Below are positions 34,301 through 42,282 of a DNA stretch of 42,693 nt, piece after piece (the stretch's first letter is position 1; the number at the start of each line of letters is the position of its first letter). The stretch is from the NCBI GenBank assembly GCA_028869725.1, contig JAGWRJ010000361.1, positions 1 to 42,693 on the forward strand. The letters run 5' to 3'. The translations under genes and the position numbers were made by a program. Source of the stretch: Alphaproteobacteria bacterium. Its GTDB lineage: Bacteria; Pseudomonadota; Alphaproteobacteria; Micropepsales; Micropepsaceae. A model generated the notes under the pieces. The model ran no database searches. It was not told the origin of the DNA and saw nothing but the letters and a program-made list of their open reading frames with translations.

Positions 34301-35773
34301 TTAAGGCGCGGATCTGCCCCCGGGTTCTGGCCCGGTACGAGCGGGCAAGAGATAGCCCGTGACCGATTGCGCGGGCTTGAGTTCCGCGGCAGCGGCTCGT
34401 TCAACCTCGCGTGCTGGCACCGCCTGGATCCGGGCGGACCAGTTGCGTACATCTTGTACGGTCAGACCTATTGCCAAAGCCTGGCCATAGGCATTGGCCT
34501 GCGCAAACTGGCTTGCCCTGCGCGCGGCCGCCTCGGCAACGATTGCGGACTTGGCCCGTGCTAGAGTGCGCGGACTGACAGGTGCGCGCCTTAGGCGTGC
34601 AATCTCCGCATCGACCGCCCGCTCCAGACGGGACAGCGATACACCCGGGCGGGGCACCGCATAGATGCTGAAACTTCCTGCGTCCCGGTGCATGCCATCA
34701 TAGGAAGCTGCCGCATCTTCGGCCAACCGCCACCGCGTGACGAGATCACGATAAAGTGCACCGCCATCGTCACCCCCCAGGATCTGGGCCAGTATGGCGA
34801 GAGCCTCTGCCTGGCCGGGACGGGCATCTGGATAGGACACCACCCGGTATTCGCGGGCGAATACCGGGTGCCGCGCATAGCGGCTGCGGATCAAAAGACG
34901 GGTTGGCCCAAGACGGGGGGGCTCTGCATACTCGGCGCGCGGCCGTAGTTCTCGGGCGGCCAGTTTGCCAAAGCTGGCTTCCGCATCGGTACGCACCGTA
35001 TCGGCGGTTACGTCTCCGGCAACAACCAGAATCGCATTGTTGGGGGCGTAATGATGCGCATAGAACGCGGCAAGCGTGGGCCGATCGATATGCCGGATTT
35101 CAGCTGACCAGCCGATCACAGGTATGCCATATGGATGCGACAGGTAAAGAGCCGCATCCATCTGCTCCTCGAGCAGCGCCTGGGCATCGTGATCGACATC
35201 ATTTCGGCGGACCTGCAGCACCAGCCTTCGTTCGCGCCGTATGCTGGCGTCGCGCAGTTCAAGGTCCGACATGCGGTCGGCTTCAAGTCCCATGACGAGC
35301 TTGAGCCGGCCGGGAGGAACCTGCTCATAAAATGCCGTGTAATCGTGAGTAGCGAAACCGCCCGCGATGCCGCCATTGCGGGCAATGGTACGGGCAAAAC
35401 CATTGCCCCGCAGCGCCTTGGTCCCGCGGAACATCATCTTTTCCAGGAAGTACGCGAGGCCGGAATATCCTGGGGGGTCGTCGACGCCCCCCACGCGATA
35501 CCACAGCATTTCAGTGACAAGGGGGGTGTTGTGATCTGGGACCACCACCACTTGAAGCCCGTTCTGCAGGACAAACTGATAGATCGCAGAGAGCGCTGAG
35601 GTCGTGCTCTCCTTTAGCGTGCCCAGCTTGCCATCAGCACGGGCCGCAGCGCGCTGGGGTTCGGACAGCGCCGGCATGCTGCGGCTGGGCTTGGCCGTGG
35701 ACTGCGCATGCGCCAAGCCGCAAACGACGCCAAAACAGATCAGCGCGTGCGCAACCCTTTTAGAAAAGGCCAT
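34301..35773 (-). CDS. M16 (pitrilysin) family protein with lost zinc site
   Basis: The 490-residue protein has a signal peptide (MAFSKRVAHALICFGVVCGL, cut near residue 23) and two M16 domains (about 65-240 and 245-460). The N-domain is very like active periplasmic M16 peptidases (NGLQVVVVPDHNTP, WYRVGGVDDPPGYSGLAYFLE), but HxxEH reads Y108-FL-E111-K112, and the third ligand Glu about 75 residues on is Gln187. All three zinc ligands are gone, so it cannot work as a zinc protease. The C-domain is normal (NAYGQALAIGLTVQDV). The ATG overlaps the preceding lipoprotein stop by 14 bases. Alphaproteobacteria often carry an active/inactive M16 pair here; no active partner lies in this window. Confidence 0.9.
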   Translation of the reverse strand: MAFSKRVAHALICFGVVCGLAHAQSTAKPSRSMPALSEPQRAAARADGKLGTLKESTTSALSAIYQFVLQNGLQVVVVPDHNTPLVTEMLWYRVGGVDDPPGYSGLAYFLEKMMFRGTKALRGNGFARTIARNGGIAGGFATHDYTAFYEQVPPGRLKLVMGLEADRMSDLELRDASIRRERRLVLQVRRNDVDHDAQALLEEQMDAALYLSHPYGIPVIGWSAEIRHIDRPTLAAFYAHHYAPNNAILVVAGDVTADTVRTDAEASFGKLAARELRPRAEYAEPPRLGPTRLLIRSRYARHPVFAREYRVVSYPDARPGQAEALAILAQILGGDDGGALYRDLVTRWRLAEDAAASYDGMHRDAGSFSIYAVPRPGVSLSRLERAVDAEIARLRRAPVSPRTLARAKSAIVAEAAARRASQFAQANAYGQALAIGLTVQDVRNWSARIQAVPAREVERAAAAELKPAQSVTGYLLPARTGPEPGGRSAP

Positions 35774-36341
35774 CGAACAAATTGCCGAACCAGCCCTCGT
35801 CCCGATTTTGCGGCTTGGTACGGTAAATGGTGTCCTGGGGCAGCGGCGCGGCACCACCCGTTATCTTGTGAAGACGCGCAGCTTCAGCCGAGGCGTTGAC
35901 TGGCTTGTCGGCGTTGTTCTGCGGCCCGTAAATGCCGAACAGAATCTGGTTGGTGAAGCTCTGGTCGGCCATCTGCATGTTGCGGTTATCTGCAGCAATC
36001 TGCTGGCGAATGGAGTTGTTCGCTGAGGCCGCGCCAGCCTGAGCAAGCAAATCCTGCTCGACCGCACTGAAATGTCCAGGCGCCTGGGTGCTGGACGGCA
36101 CGCCTGCCACTGCCGCCTCGGCCGCCTCGGCTGGATTGAGCGTATTGGTTGGCGGCGCACCTGGTGCGGGCGGCCGCAGATTGAAGTCGGGTGGGATCAC
36201 GAGCGGCGCCTTGGTGGAGATTGCGAACGCATCCGGCTCGATCCGCTCCATGCCAGCGGCTTCCCGCAGGCTCTGACAGCCGGCAAGGCTGAGGGCCAGC
36301 ATCGCCAGTACCGCTCCAACTGCAAAATGACGCGTTGGCAT
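35760..36341 (-). CDS. DUF3035 lipoprotein, BamF-like
   Basis: The 193-residue product has a lipoprotein signal with lipobox LAGC at about residue 21 and Gln at +2, so it should go to the outer membrane. The Pro-rich motif PPDFNLRPPAPGAPP resembles the conserved segment shared by the alphaproteobacterial Bam subunit BamF and the N-terminus of BamC. The rest is probably disordered, with Ala/Gln/Asn-rich stretches. From established knowledge, DUF3035 proteins are considered BamF-type components of the outer-membrane assembly machine; the assignment here is by family. AAGGAAGG lies before the ATG at 36341. It begins one base after the lspA stop and overlaps the M16 gene by 14 bases. Confidence 0.85.
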   Translation of the reverse strand: MPTRHFAVGAVLAMLALSLAGCQSLREAAGMERIEPDAFAISTKAPLVIPPDFNLRPPAPGAPPTNTLNPAEAAEAAVAGVPSSTQAPGHFSAVEQDLLAQAGAASANNSIRQQIAADNRNMQMADQSFTNQILFGIYGPQNNADKPVNASAEAARLHKITGGAAPLPQDTIYRTKPQNRDEGWFGNLFDGLF

Positions 36342-36342
36342 T

Positions 36343-36900
36343 CTACCTTCCTTCATGCTTGGCGCCGGGTTCGTTCCGGCGGTGCTGATCTTCCACCTCC
36401 GCTGCGGGCGCGCGCAGCAGAGATTCATAGAGGATCACAAAGACGCCGATCACAATCGCCGCGTCGGCCACATTGAACACATACCAGTCATAGCCGAAGG
36501 CGTAAAAATGAAAAAAGTCCGCGACCCGGCCATAGACCAGCCGATCTATCAGATTATTGCCGATCGCCCCGCCGATGATAAGACCGAGCCCGGCGGCCAG
36601 CAGTCGCCGGGTGGCCGTCCAGAGCCAGAGCGTCAGGCCAATGATGGCGAGAAGGGCCAGCCCCACGAGAGCGTCCCGGCCCAATACCGAGTGAGCCGGA
36701 AACAGTCCGTAGGAAACCCCCGGATTCCACACCATCACGAGATCGAAGAACGGCAGAACCGGCACCCGCGCACCGGGGGGCATGCTTATGAACCCGGCTC
36801 CATAGAGCAGGATCAGCTTGCTCGCCTGGTCAAGAACAAGGGCGACCGCCGCGCAAATAAACCCAACCTCGCGCGCGGTGAGCGGACGCTTGGCCCTCAT
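36343..36900 (-). CDS. lspA: Lipoprotein signal peptidase II
   Basis: LspA cuts the signal peptide from prolipoproteins in the inner membrane. The 185-residue product has four membrane helices. The two catalytic aspartates lie in NNLIDRL and FNVADAAI, and the conserved Asn in VWNPGVSYG is present (family NxGxxFG-type loop, here with Val-Ser-Tyr-Gly). ATG at 36900 overlaps the ileS stop as ATGA, and the next gene, itself a lipoprotein, starts one base after the stop. The charged C-terminal tail of about 25 residues after the last helix is longer than usual. Confidence 0.95.
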   Translation of the reverse strand: MRAKRPLTAREVGFICAAVALVLDQASKLILLYGAGFISMPPGARVPVLPFFDLVMVWNPGVSYGLFPAHSVLGRDALVGLALLAIIGLTLWLWTATRRLLAAGLGLIIGGAIGNNLIDRLVYGRVADFFHFYAFGYDWYVFNVADAAIVIGVFVILYESLLRAPAAEVEDQHRRNEPGAKHEGR

Positions 36901-39779
36901 GCAGGCGGCTCCAGGCTTGTCACGACCTGCGCGCAGCGCCCGCACAGCTCTGGCGCCTCTGCAACTCTGCCCACCTCCGGAAGGATCATCCAGCAGCGGG
37001 CGCATTTCTTACCTTCGGCCAGGACAAACTCCACCGCCACGCCAGGTACCTCGGCAAGCCGGAACGCCCGCGTGGACGCTGGCGCCCTTGTCACCTGCGC
37101 CTGTGACGTGATGGCAATTTCCGCAAGATCGGCAGTCTCGAACAGAGCCAGATCCGCGTCCGTCTCGACATGAAGAACGGGTGCAGCTTCAAGGCTTGCT
37201 CCGATCACCTTGTCGCGACGGGCCAGCTCCAGCGCGCCGGTTACGACCCTGCGTAGCTGCCGTATGCGATGCCATTTGGCCAGTAGTTCCGGGTTGTTCC
37301 AGTCCTGCGGCACCGCCACGAAATCCTGCAGGTGAACGCTCTGCTCGGCGCCAGGAAAGCGAGCGGCCCAAGCTTCTTCCATCGTGAAGACGAGAATTGG
37401 TGCGAGCCAGGTCACAACACGCCGAAAAATCTCGTCAGTCACGGTACGCACAGCGCGCCGGCGCACAGCGCTTCGGTCATCGCAATAGAGAGCATCCTTG
37501 CGTACATCAAAGTAAAATGCCGACAGATCGTTGGTGCAGAAGTTGAAGAGAGCCGAAAATGCACGGTTGAAGTCGAATGCGCCGTAGGCGACGCGTACCT
37601 CGATATCGATTTCGGCCAGACGTGCCAGCATGTACTGTTCAAGTTCCGGCATGACCTCACGCTCGAGCCGCTCATTTGCATCAAACCCATCAAGGTTGGC
37701 GAGCATGAAGCGGATCGTGTTGCGCAGCCGGCGATAGGCCTCGACGTTGGCCTTGATGATGTCCTGTCCGATGCGCAGATCCTGTGTGAAATCGGATGAA
37801 GCGGCCCACAGACGCAGAATATCTGCGCCATTCTTGTCTGCGATTACCTGCGGCGCCAGGGTGTTGCCCAGCGACTTGGACATTTTGTGCCCCTTTTCGT
37901 CGAGCACGAAGCCGTGGGTAAGCACGGCCTTGTAAGGCGCCTGCCCGCGCGTCGCGCAGGACTCCAGCAACGAAGACTGGAACCAGCCGCGATGCTGATC
38001 TGACCCCTCGAGATACAGGTCCGCCTGGGCAGCACGCGGCCAAGACGGATCGATCGGCTGTTCCACGGCAAAGACATGTGTGGAACCGGAATCGAACCAG
38101 ACGTCCAGAATGTCGCGCACCTGTTCGAATTCCTCGGCCGCATAGGTGGGGCCGAGAAAGTCGGATGGTGGACGGGTGAACCAGGCATCGGCGCCTTCCT
38201 TGCGGAAAGTATCGAGAATACGGGCATTGACCTGCGCATCATCGAGGATCTGACCGTCTGCCTTGCGCACGAAAATCGCCAGCGGCACACCCCAGGCGCG
38301 TTGCCGCGACAAGACCCAGTCCGGGCGCCCTTCAACCATCGCGCCAATGCGATTTTGTCCTTGCGGCGGATACCAAGTGGTCTGCGCAATCGCCGACAGG
38401 GCCAGTTCCCTTAGTGTACGGTGGCCAAATTGCGGGAGCCGCTTGTCGAGGCTGGCAAACCACTGCGGCGTTGCACGGAAAATTACCGGCGCCTTGGACC
38501 GCCAGCTGTGCGGGTAGGAATGGCGCAGAGTACCCTTGGCAAGAAGCCCCCTGGCCTCGATCAGTTCCCGGATCACCGCGCCATTGGCATCACCGTCCTT
38601 GCCATCCGCCGTCAGGATGCGCTTTCCGGCAAACAGCGGTACCTGTGGGCTGAACGAGCCGTCCTCGGCGACGACATGGAATGGATCGGGCGCGTGTGCA
38701 AATGCGGCTTTGTTGGCGACATAGACGTCGTAGTCCTCTTCGCCATGTCCCGGCGCCGTATGCACAAATCCTGTGCCCGCTTCAGCCGTCACATGTTCTC
38801 CAGGCAGGAGCGGGACATCGAAATCATAGCCGCCCGCACGCAGAGGATGGGTGCAGATCAGTCCGTGCGGATCCACATCACCCAGCCGCTGCAGTACCAG
38901 CTTGGCATGCTGCGCCGTCTGGACAGCCAGCGCATCGGCGAGGATCAGCCGTTCACCCAGGCTGGCAAAGCCTCCCTCCTCGATCTGGCTGACTTCGTAG
39001 AGACCGTAGGTAATCGTCGGTGAGAAGGCGATCGCGCGGTTGGCCGGAATGGTCCACGGCGTGGTGGTCCAGATCACGACGCTGGCACCGCCATGAGCGG
39101 CCTCGCGCAGCGGAAATTTTACGTAGATCGTGGGGCTCGTCTTTTCATGATATTCGATCTCGGCTTCGGCCAGCGCCGTCCTTTCGACCGGTGACCACAT
39201 CACCGGGCGAAAGCCCCGGTAAAGAAGACCATGCTCGACAAATTTCTGCAGTTCGCCTGCGATGAGGGCTTCGGCGCGAAAATCCATCGTTGTGTAGGGC
39301 CGGTCCCAGGCGCCGATGCAGCCAAGCCGCTTGATCTGCTCCCGCTGCACCCCAAGCCAGTGCTCGGCAAATGCGCGGCAGTCCCGACGCAGTTGCTCGG
39401 TCGGTACGCTGTCCTTGGCAATGCCTTTGGCACGGTACTGTTCTTCCACCTTCCATTCGATCGGCAGACCATGACAGTCCCAGCCCGGAACGTAGGGCGC
39501 ATCCTTGCCCAGCATGCCTTGCGAGCGGACTACAAAATCCTTGAGGATGTGATTGAGGCCAGTACCGGAATGAATGTCACCATTGGCATAGATCGGTCCG
39601 TCATGGAGCACGAATACCGTGCGGCCCTGGGCCCGGCGCCGCATCTGCCCGTAAAGATCCATCTTAGCCCAACGATCCAGCCATTGGGGTTCAGCGGCAG
39701 GAAGCCCGGCCTTCATCGGGAAATCCGTCTTGGGCAGGAAAAGGGTAGAACGGTAATCGCGCGTGGGCGTCTCAGACAT
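36897..39779 (-). CDS. ileS: Isoleucyl-tRNA synthetase
   Basis: IleS charges tRNA-Ile. The 960-residue protein has the class I core, the editing (CP1) domain at about 190-390 with WTTTPWTIPANRA, the KMSKS loop (DEKGHKMSKSLGN) and the C-terminal zinc finger (CARCW and CGRC pairs near residues 920-950). The HIGH motif region reads ANGDIHSGTGLNHIL, so the four residues are HSGT, not HIGH. The first His is kept; the last is Thr. ATG at 39779 is preferred over a GTG six bases up. It is part of the conserved ribF-ileS-lspA order, with 181 bases between ribF and ileS and a 4-base overlap with lspA. Confidence 0.96.
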   Translation of the reverse strand: MSETPTRDYRSTLFLPKTDFPMKAGLPAAEPQWLDRWAKMDLYGQMRRRAQGRTVFVLHDGPIYANGDIHSGTGLNHILKDFVVRSQGMLGKDAPYVPGWDCHGLPIEWKVEEQYRAKGIAKDSVPTEQLRRDCRAFAEHWLGVQREQIKRLGCIGAWDRPYTTMDFRAEALIAGELQKFVEHGLLYRGFRPVMWSPVERTALAEAEIEYHEKTSPTIYVKFPLREAAHGGASVVIWTTTPWTIPANRAIAFSPTITYGLYEVSQIEEGGFASLGERLILADALAVQTAQHAKLVLQRLGDVDPHGLICTHPLRAGGYDFDVPLLPGEHVTAEAGTGFVHTAPGHGEEDYDVYVANKAAFAHAPDPFHVVAEDGSFSPQVPLFAGKRILTADGKDGDANGAVIRELIEARGLLAKGTLRHSYPHSWRSKAPVIFRATPQWFASLDKRLPQFGHRTLRELALSAIAQTTWYPPQGQNRIGAMVEGRPDWVLSRQRAWGVPLAIFVRKADGQILDDAQVNARILDTFRKEGADAWFTRPPSDFLGPTYAAEEFEQVRDILDVWFDSGSTHVFAVEQPIDPSWPRAAQADLYLEGSDQHRGWFQSSLLESCATRGQAPYKAVLTHGFVLDEKGHKMSKSLGNTLAPQVIADKNGADILRLWAASSDFTQDLRIGQDIIKANVEAYRRLRNTIRFMLANLDGFDANERLEREVMPELEQYMLARLAEIDIEVRVAYGAFDFNRAFSALFNFCTNDLSAFYFDVRKDALYCDDRSAVRRRAVRTVTDEIFRRVVTWLAPILVFTMEEAWAARFPGAEQSVHLQDFVAVPQDWNNPELLAKWHRIRQLRRVVTGALELARRDKVIGASLEAAPVLHVETDADLALFETADLAEIAITSQAQVTRAPASTRAFRLAEVPGVAVEFVLAEGKKCARCWMILPEVGRVAEAPELCGRCAQVVTSLEPPA

Positions 39780-39853
39780 GTGCACTTCGTCTCAGGTCGT
39801 CAGTTAGGGCCAGCAGGCTGGCATCCGGCCGGCAGGCCGTAGCGTCGATCCGA

Positions 39854-39874
39854 TGCCTGGCGCAGTGCCAGGCA
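39854..39874. other. Perfect inverted repeat in the ribF-ileS gap
   Basis: TGCCTGGC (39854-39861) and GCCAGGCA (39867-39874) form an 8-bp stem with a 5-base loop. On the minus strand, the coding direction of ribF and ileS, no U-tract follows. It may be a weak attenuator, an RNA-processing site or a protein-binding palindrome; nothing decides between these. Confidence 0.4.
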
Positions 39875-39960
39875 ACGCATTCGAGGCCCGCTCGCCAAAG
39901 GCAACAAATCCCTAGCCGGATCAGGAAATTGGGCTCGCCCCGCTTCTAGCAGCGCCGGCC

Positions 39961-40935
39961 TCAGCGGTCCAGCGGCGGCGGCATCAGAGGGGTCCGGCTG
40001 AGGACGGCCCGCGCCGCCGCGATATCGCGCGCGATCTGGGCTTTGAGCGCCTCGAGCGAATCAAACCGGTCTTCAGGCCGCAGATAGGCGATCAGCTCCA
40101 CCGCCATATGACGGCCATAGAGGTCGCCTTCGAAATCCAGCAGATACGTCTCAAGCAGGGGTCTGGGCAGCTCGTACATGGGCCGGATGCCGAAATTTGC
40201 CACCCCGTCATAGCGGCCCAGGGTGCCATCACCATCAAGATCGCGGGCCCGCACCGCATAGACCCCATAGGCGGGGGCGAGAGAGCCCTCCCAGCGCATG
40301 TTGATGGTGGGATAGCCGATCACCCGGCCGCGCTTGTCTCCATGCTCGACATGGCTTTCGATCGTCCACCAATGTCCCAGCAGCCGGGCAGCTTCCTCCG
40401 GCTGACCGGCTTTCAGCGCCTCGCGAATGAGGGTCGACGAGATCTTGGCGCCGCGGGGGTTAGCGGCAACCGGCTCATAAAGCTGAACAGTGAAGCCGCA
40501 GGCCCGACCCATCATCATCAGCGTGCCACCATCGCCGACTCTACCCTTTCCGAACCTAAAATCGCGCCCCACCACGACGCCCCCTATCCCAAGTCCCTCC
40601 ACCAGCACCGACTGCACAAACTCTTCGGCGGTCATCTGTGCCATCGCGGCATCGAACGACAGCGCAAAGAGGACGTCGGCGCCGAGCTCAGCGATGAGCC
40701 GGGCCTTGATGCGAAACGGCGTCAGGCGAAAGGCGGCATTATGCGGCCGAAAGAATTCCTGCGGATGGGGCTCGAAGGCGACAACGCCAAAAGGCGCTCC
40801 GCGCTGACGGGCCATCTGCTGTGCCTGCGCGATCAGCGCCTGGTGGCCAAGATGTACGCCATCAAAATTGCCCAGCGCCACAACGGCTCCGCGCAGGTCT
40901 TCTGGAACATCCTGATAGTGGCGAAGGATACGCAT
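39961..40935 (-). CDS. ribF: Bifunctional riboflavin kinase / FAD synthetase
   Basis: RibF makes FMN and then FAD from riboflavin. The 324-residue product has the N-terminal adenylyltransferase domain (VVALGNFDGVHLGHQALI with its nucleotide-binding His pair, and ISSTLIREAL in place of the ISSTxxR motif) and the C-terminal riboflavin kinase domain (GRVIGYPTINM, YGVYAVRARD, ETYLLDFEGDLYG). ATG at 40935 is a normal start. It lies 8 bases after the MaoC-family gene, with which it is probably cotranscribed, and upstream of ileS and lspA as in many proteobacteria. Confidence 0.96.
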   Translation of the reverse strand: MRILRHYQDVPEDLRGAVVALGNFDGVHLGHQALIAQAQQMARQRGAPFGVVAFEPHPQEFFRPHNAAFRLTPFRIKARLIAELGADVLFALSFDAAMAQMTAEEFVQSVLVEGLGIGGVVVGRDFRFGKGRVGDGGTLMMMGRACGFTVQLYEPVAANPRGAKISSTLIREALKAGQPEEAARLLGHWWTIESHVEHGDKRGRVIGYPTINMRWEGSLAPAYGVYAVRARDLDGDGTLGRYDGVANFGIRPMYELPRPLLETYLLDFEGDLYGRHMAVELIAYLRPEDRFDSLEALKAQIARDIAAARAVLSRTPLMPPPLDR

Positions 40936-40943
40936 ACCGGCCC

Positions 40944-41366
40944 TCAGCTCCGGGGCCGCGGCGGAGGCATGACCACTGCCTCACCTTCGAGCACGACTGT
41001 GTCAACGACCCTGCAGTCACAATCGAAAACAACGCGCCGTTTCTCTGCCAAGACGTCGCGCACACGGACTTCGGCTACCACCTTGTCGCCCACGCGCACC
41101 GGTGCCTTGAAGCGGCAGGAGAACCCTAGAAAAATCGTGCCAGGGCCCGGCATCTTCATGCCCAGAATGGTCGAGATGTAGCTTGCACTCAGCATGCCGT
41201 GCGCAATGCGGGTCCGGAAGGGTGTCGTCGCGGCAAACGCAGCATCGAAATGCACCGGGTTTGTATCGCCGGAGACTTCGCCAAACATCACAATGTCGCG
41301 TTCGGTCACGGTACGCGTGTATTGCTCGCTCATTCCGGGCTGTAGCTGATCGACATAATAGGTCAT
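40944..41366 (-). CDS. MaoC-family (R)-enoyl-CoA hydratase-like protein
   Basis: The 140-residue hot-dog-fold protein shows the hydratase-2 motif: SGDTNPVHFD (Asp and His of the catalytic pair) and RIAHGMLSASYIS. A single-hot-dog protein of this size (PhaJ type) adds water to trans-2-enoyl-CoA to give (R)-3-hydroxyacyl-CoA, linking beta-oxidation to PHA or lipid A fatty acids. The last 10 residues are Pro/Arg rich. It lies between a HAD hydrolase and ribF on the same strand with short gaps (30 and 8 bases), so the grouping looks like an operon of unrelated housekeeping genes. Confidence 0.9.
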   Translation of the reverse strand: MTYYVDQLQPGMSEQYTRTVTERDIVMFGEVSGDTNPVHFDAAFAATTPFRTRIAHGMLSASYISTILGMKMPGPGTIFLGFSCRFKAPVRVGDKVVAEVRVRDVLAEKRRVVFDCDCRVVDTVVLEGEAVVMPPPRPRS

Positions 41367-41396
41367 GGGCTGCTCTCTTCTGCTCGCCTCGGCTCT

Positions 41397-42251
41397 CTAC
41401 CACATAAGCGCGCTCATCGCGCCGACGGCGTGTGCGCCCGCCTGGGTAAACAGGCGCGCCAGACTGTCTGTGCTTAGCACGCCGAGGTCTTCGCCATGGA
41501 CCCCATCCGCGATGAAGACGACGTCAATGCCAACCCCATTGGCGCCAACGACATCGGTCTTGAGGCCATCGCCGATGGCCAGAGGGTGCGCGACAGAGTG
41601 ACCGGCGAGCCGGGACGCCATAGCAAGCGTTACATCGTAAATCGGTCGATGCGGCTTGCCGTAGTAAGTGACCTGTCCGCCCAGCTCCTCGTAGAGAGCT
41701 GCCAGCGCGCCCGCGCAATAGACGAGGCGGGCACCGCGCTGCACCTTGAGATCCGGATTGGCGCAAAGAAATACCACGCCCGCCTCCGCCAGCGGGCGCA
41801 GCAGCGCGCGATAATCCTCGGGCGTCTCGCATTCATCATCAAAAAGACCGGTGCAAAGAATGAGGTCGGCCCGATCAGGAGCGCAGAGCTGAACGGCAAG
41901 TCCGTCGAACACCCCCCGATCGCGTTCGGGGCCCAGATGAAACATCCGTACGGGGCCTGCAGCCAGGCGCCGTTCCAGATCCTGACGCGCGGCCATGCCG
42001 GAAGTCATGATTGCATCATAGCAATCGGCCGGAACACCAACCCGAGAAAACTGCTCCAGGAGATCGCAGGCTGGCCGCGGCGCGTTGGAGAGCAGGATGA
42101 CCGGCCCCTGGGCACGAAAGCGCCGCAGCGCCGCCACGGCAGGTGGACGCGCCGCTTCACCGTTGTGCAGCACGCCCCACACGTCGCACAGCAGGGCATC
42201 ATAGCGCCCGGCTATCTCGCCAAGACCACCCAGGATCGGAATATCAGCCAT
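41397..42251 (-). CDS. HAD-superfamily hydrolase, TIGR01459 type
   Basis: The 284-residue protein is a NagD/class IIA HAD phosphatase homologue of the TIGR01459 group seen in alphaproteobacteria. Motif I is LLCDVWGVLHNG, with the nucleophile Asp and, two residues on, Gly rather than the usual second Asp (DxW-G here). Motif II is ILLSNAPRP, Lys of motif III is in YYGKPHRPIYD, and motif IV is AIGDGLKTDVVGA. The missing general-acid Asp in motif I (DVW) is shared by this subgroup as far as I recall, so reduced or altered activity is possible. Substrate unknown. Confidence 0.88.
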   Translation of the reverse strand: MADIPILGGLGEIAGRYDALLCDVWGVLHNGEAARPPAVAALRRFRAQGPVILLSNAPRPACDLLEQFSRVGVPADCYDAIMTSGMAARQDLERRLAAGPVRMFHLGPERDRGVFDGLAVQLCAPDRADLILCTGLFDDECETPEDYRALLRPLAEAGVVFLCANPDLKVQRGARLVYCAGALAALYEELGGQVTYYGKPHRPIYDVTLAMASRLAGHSVAHPLAIGDGLKTDVVGANGVGIDVVFIADGVHGEDLGVLSTDSLARLFTQAGAHAVGAMSALMW

Positions 42252-42282
42252 GCCATGCGCTTGGCATGGAGGGCCCGTCGCG

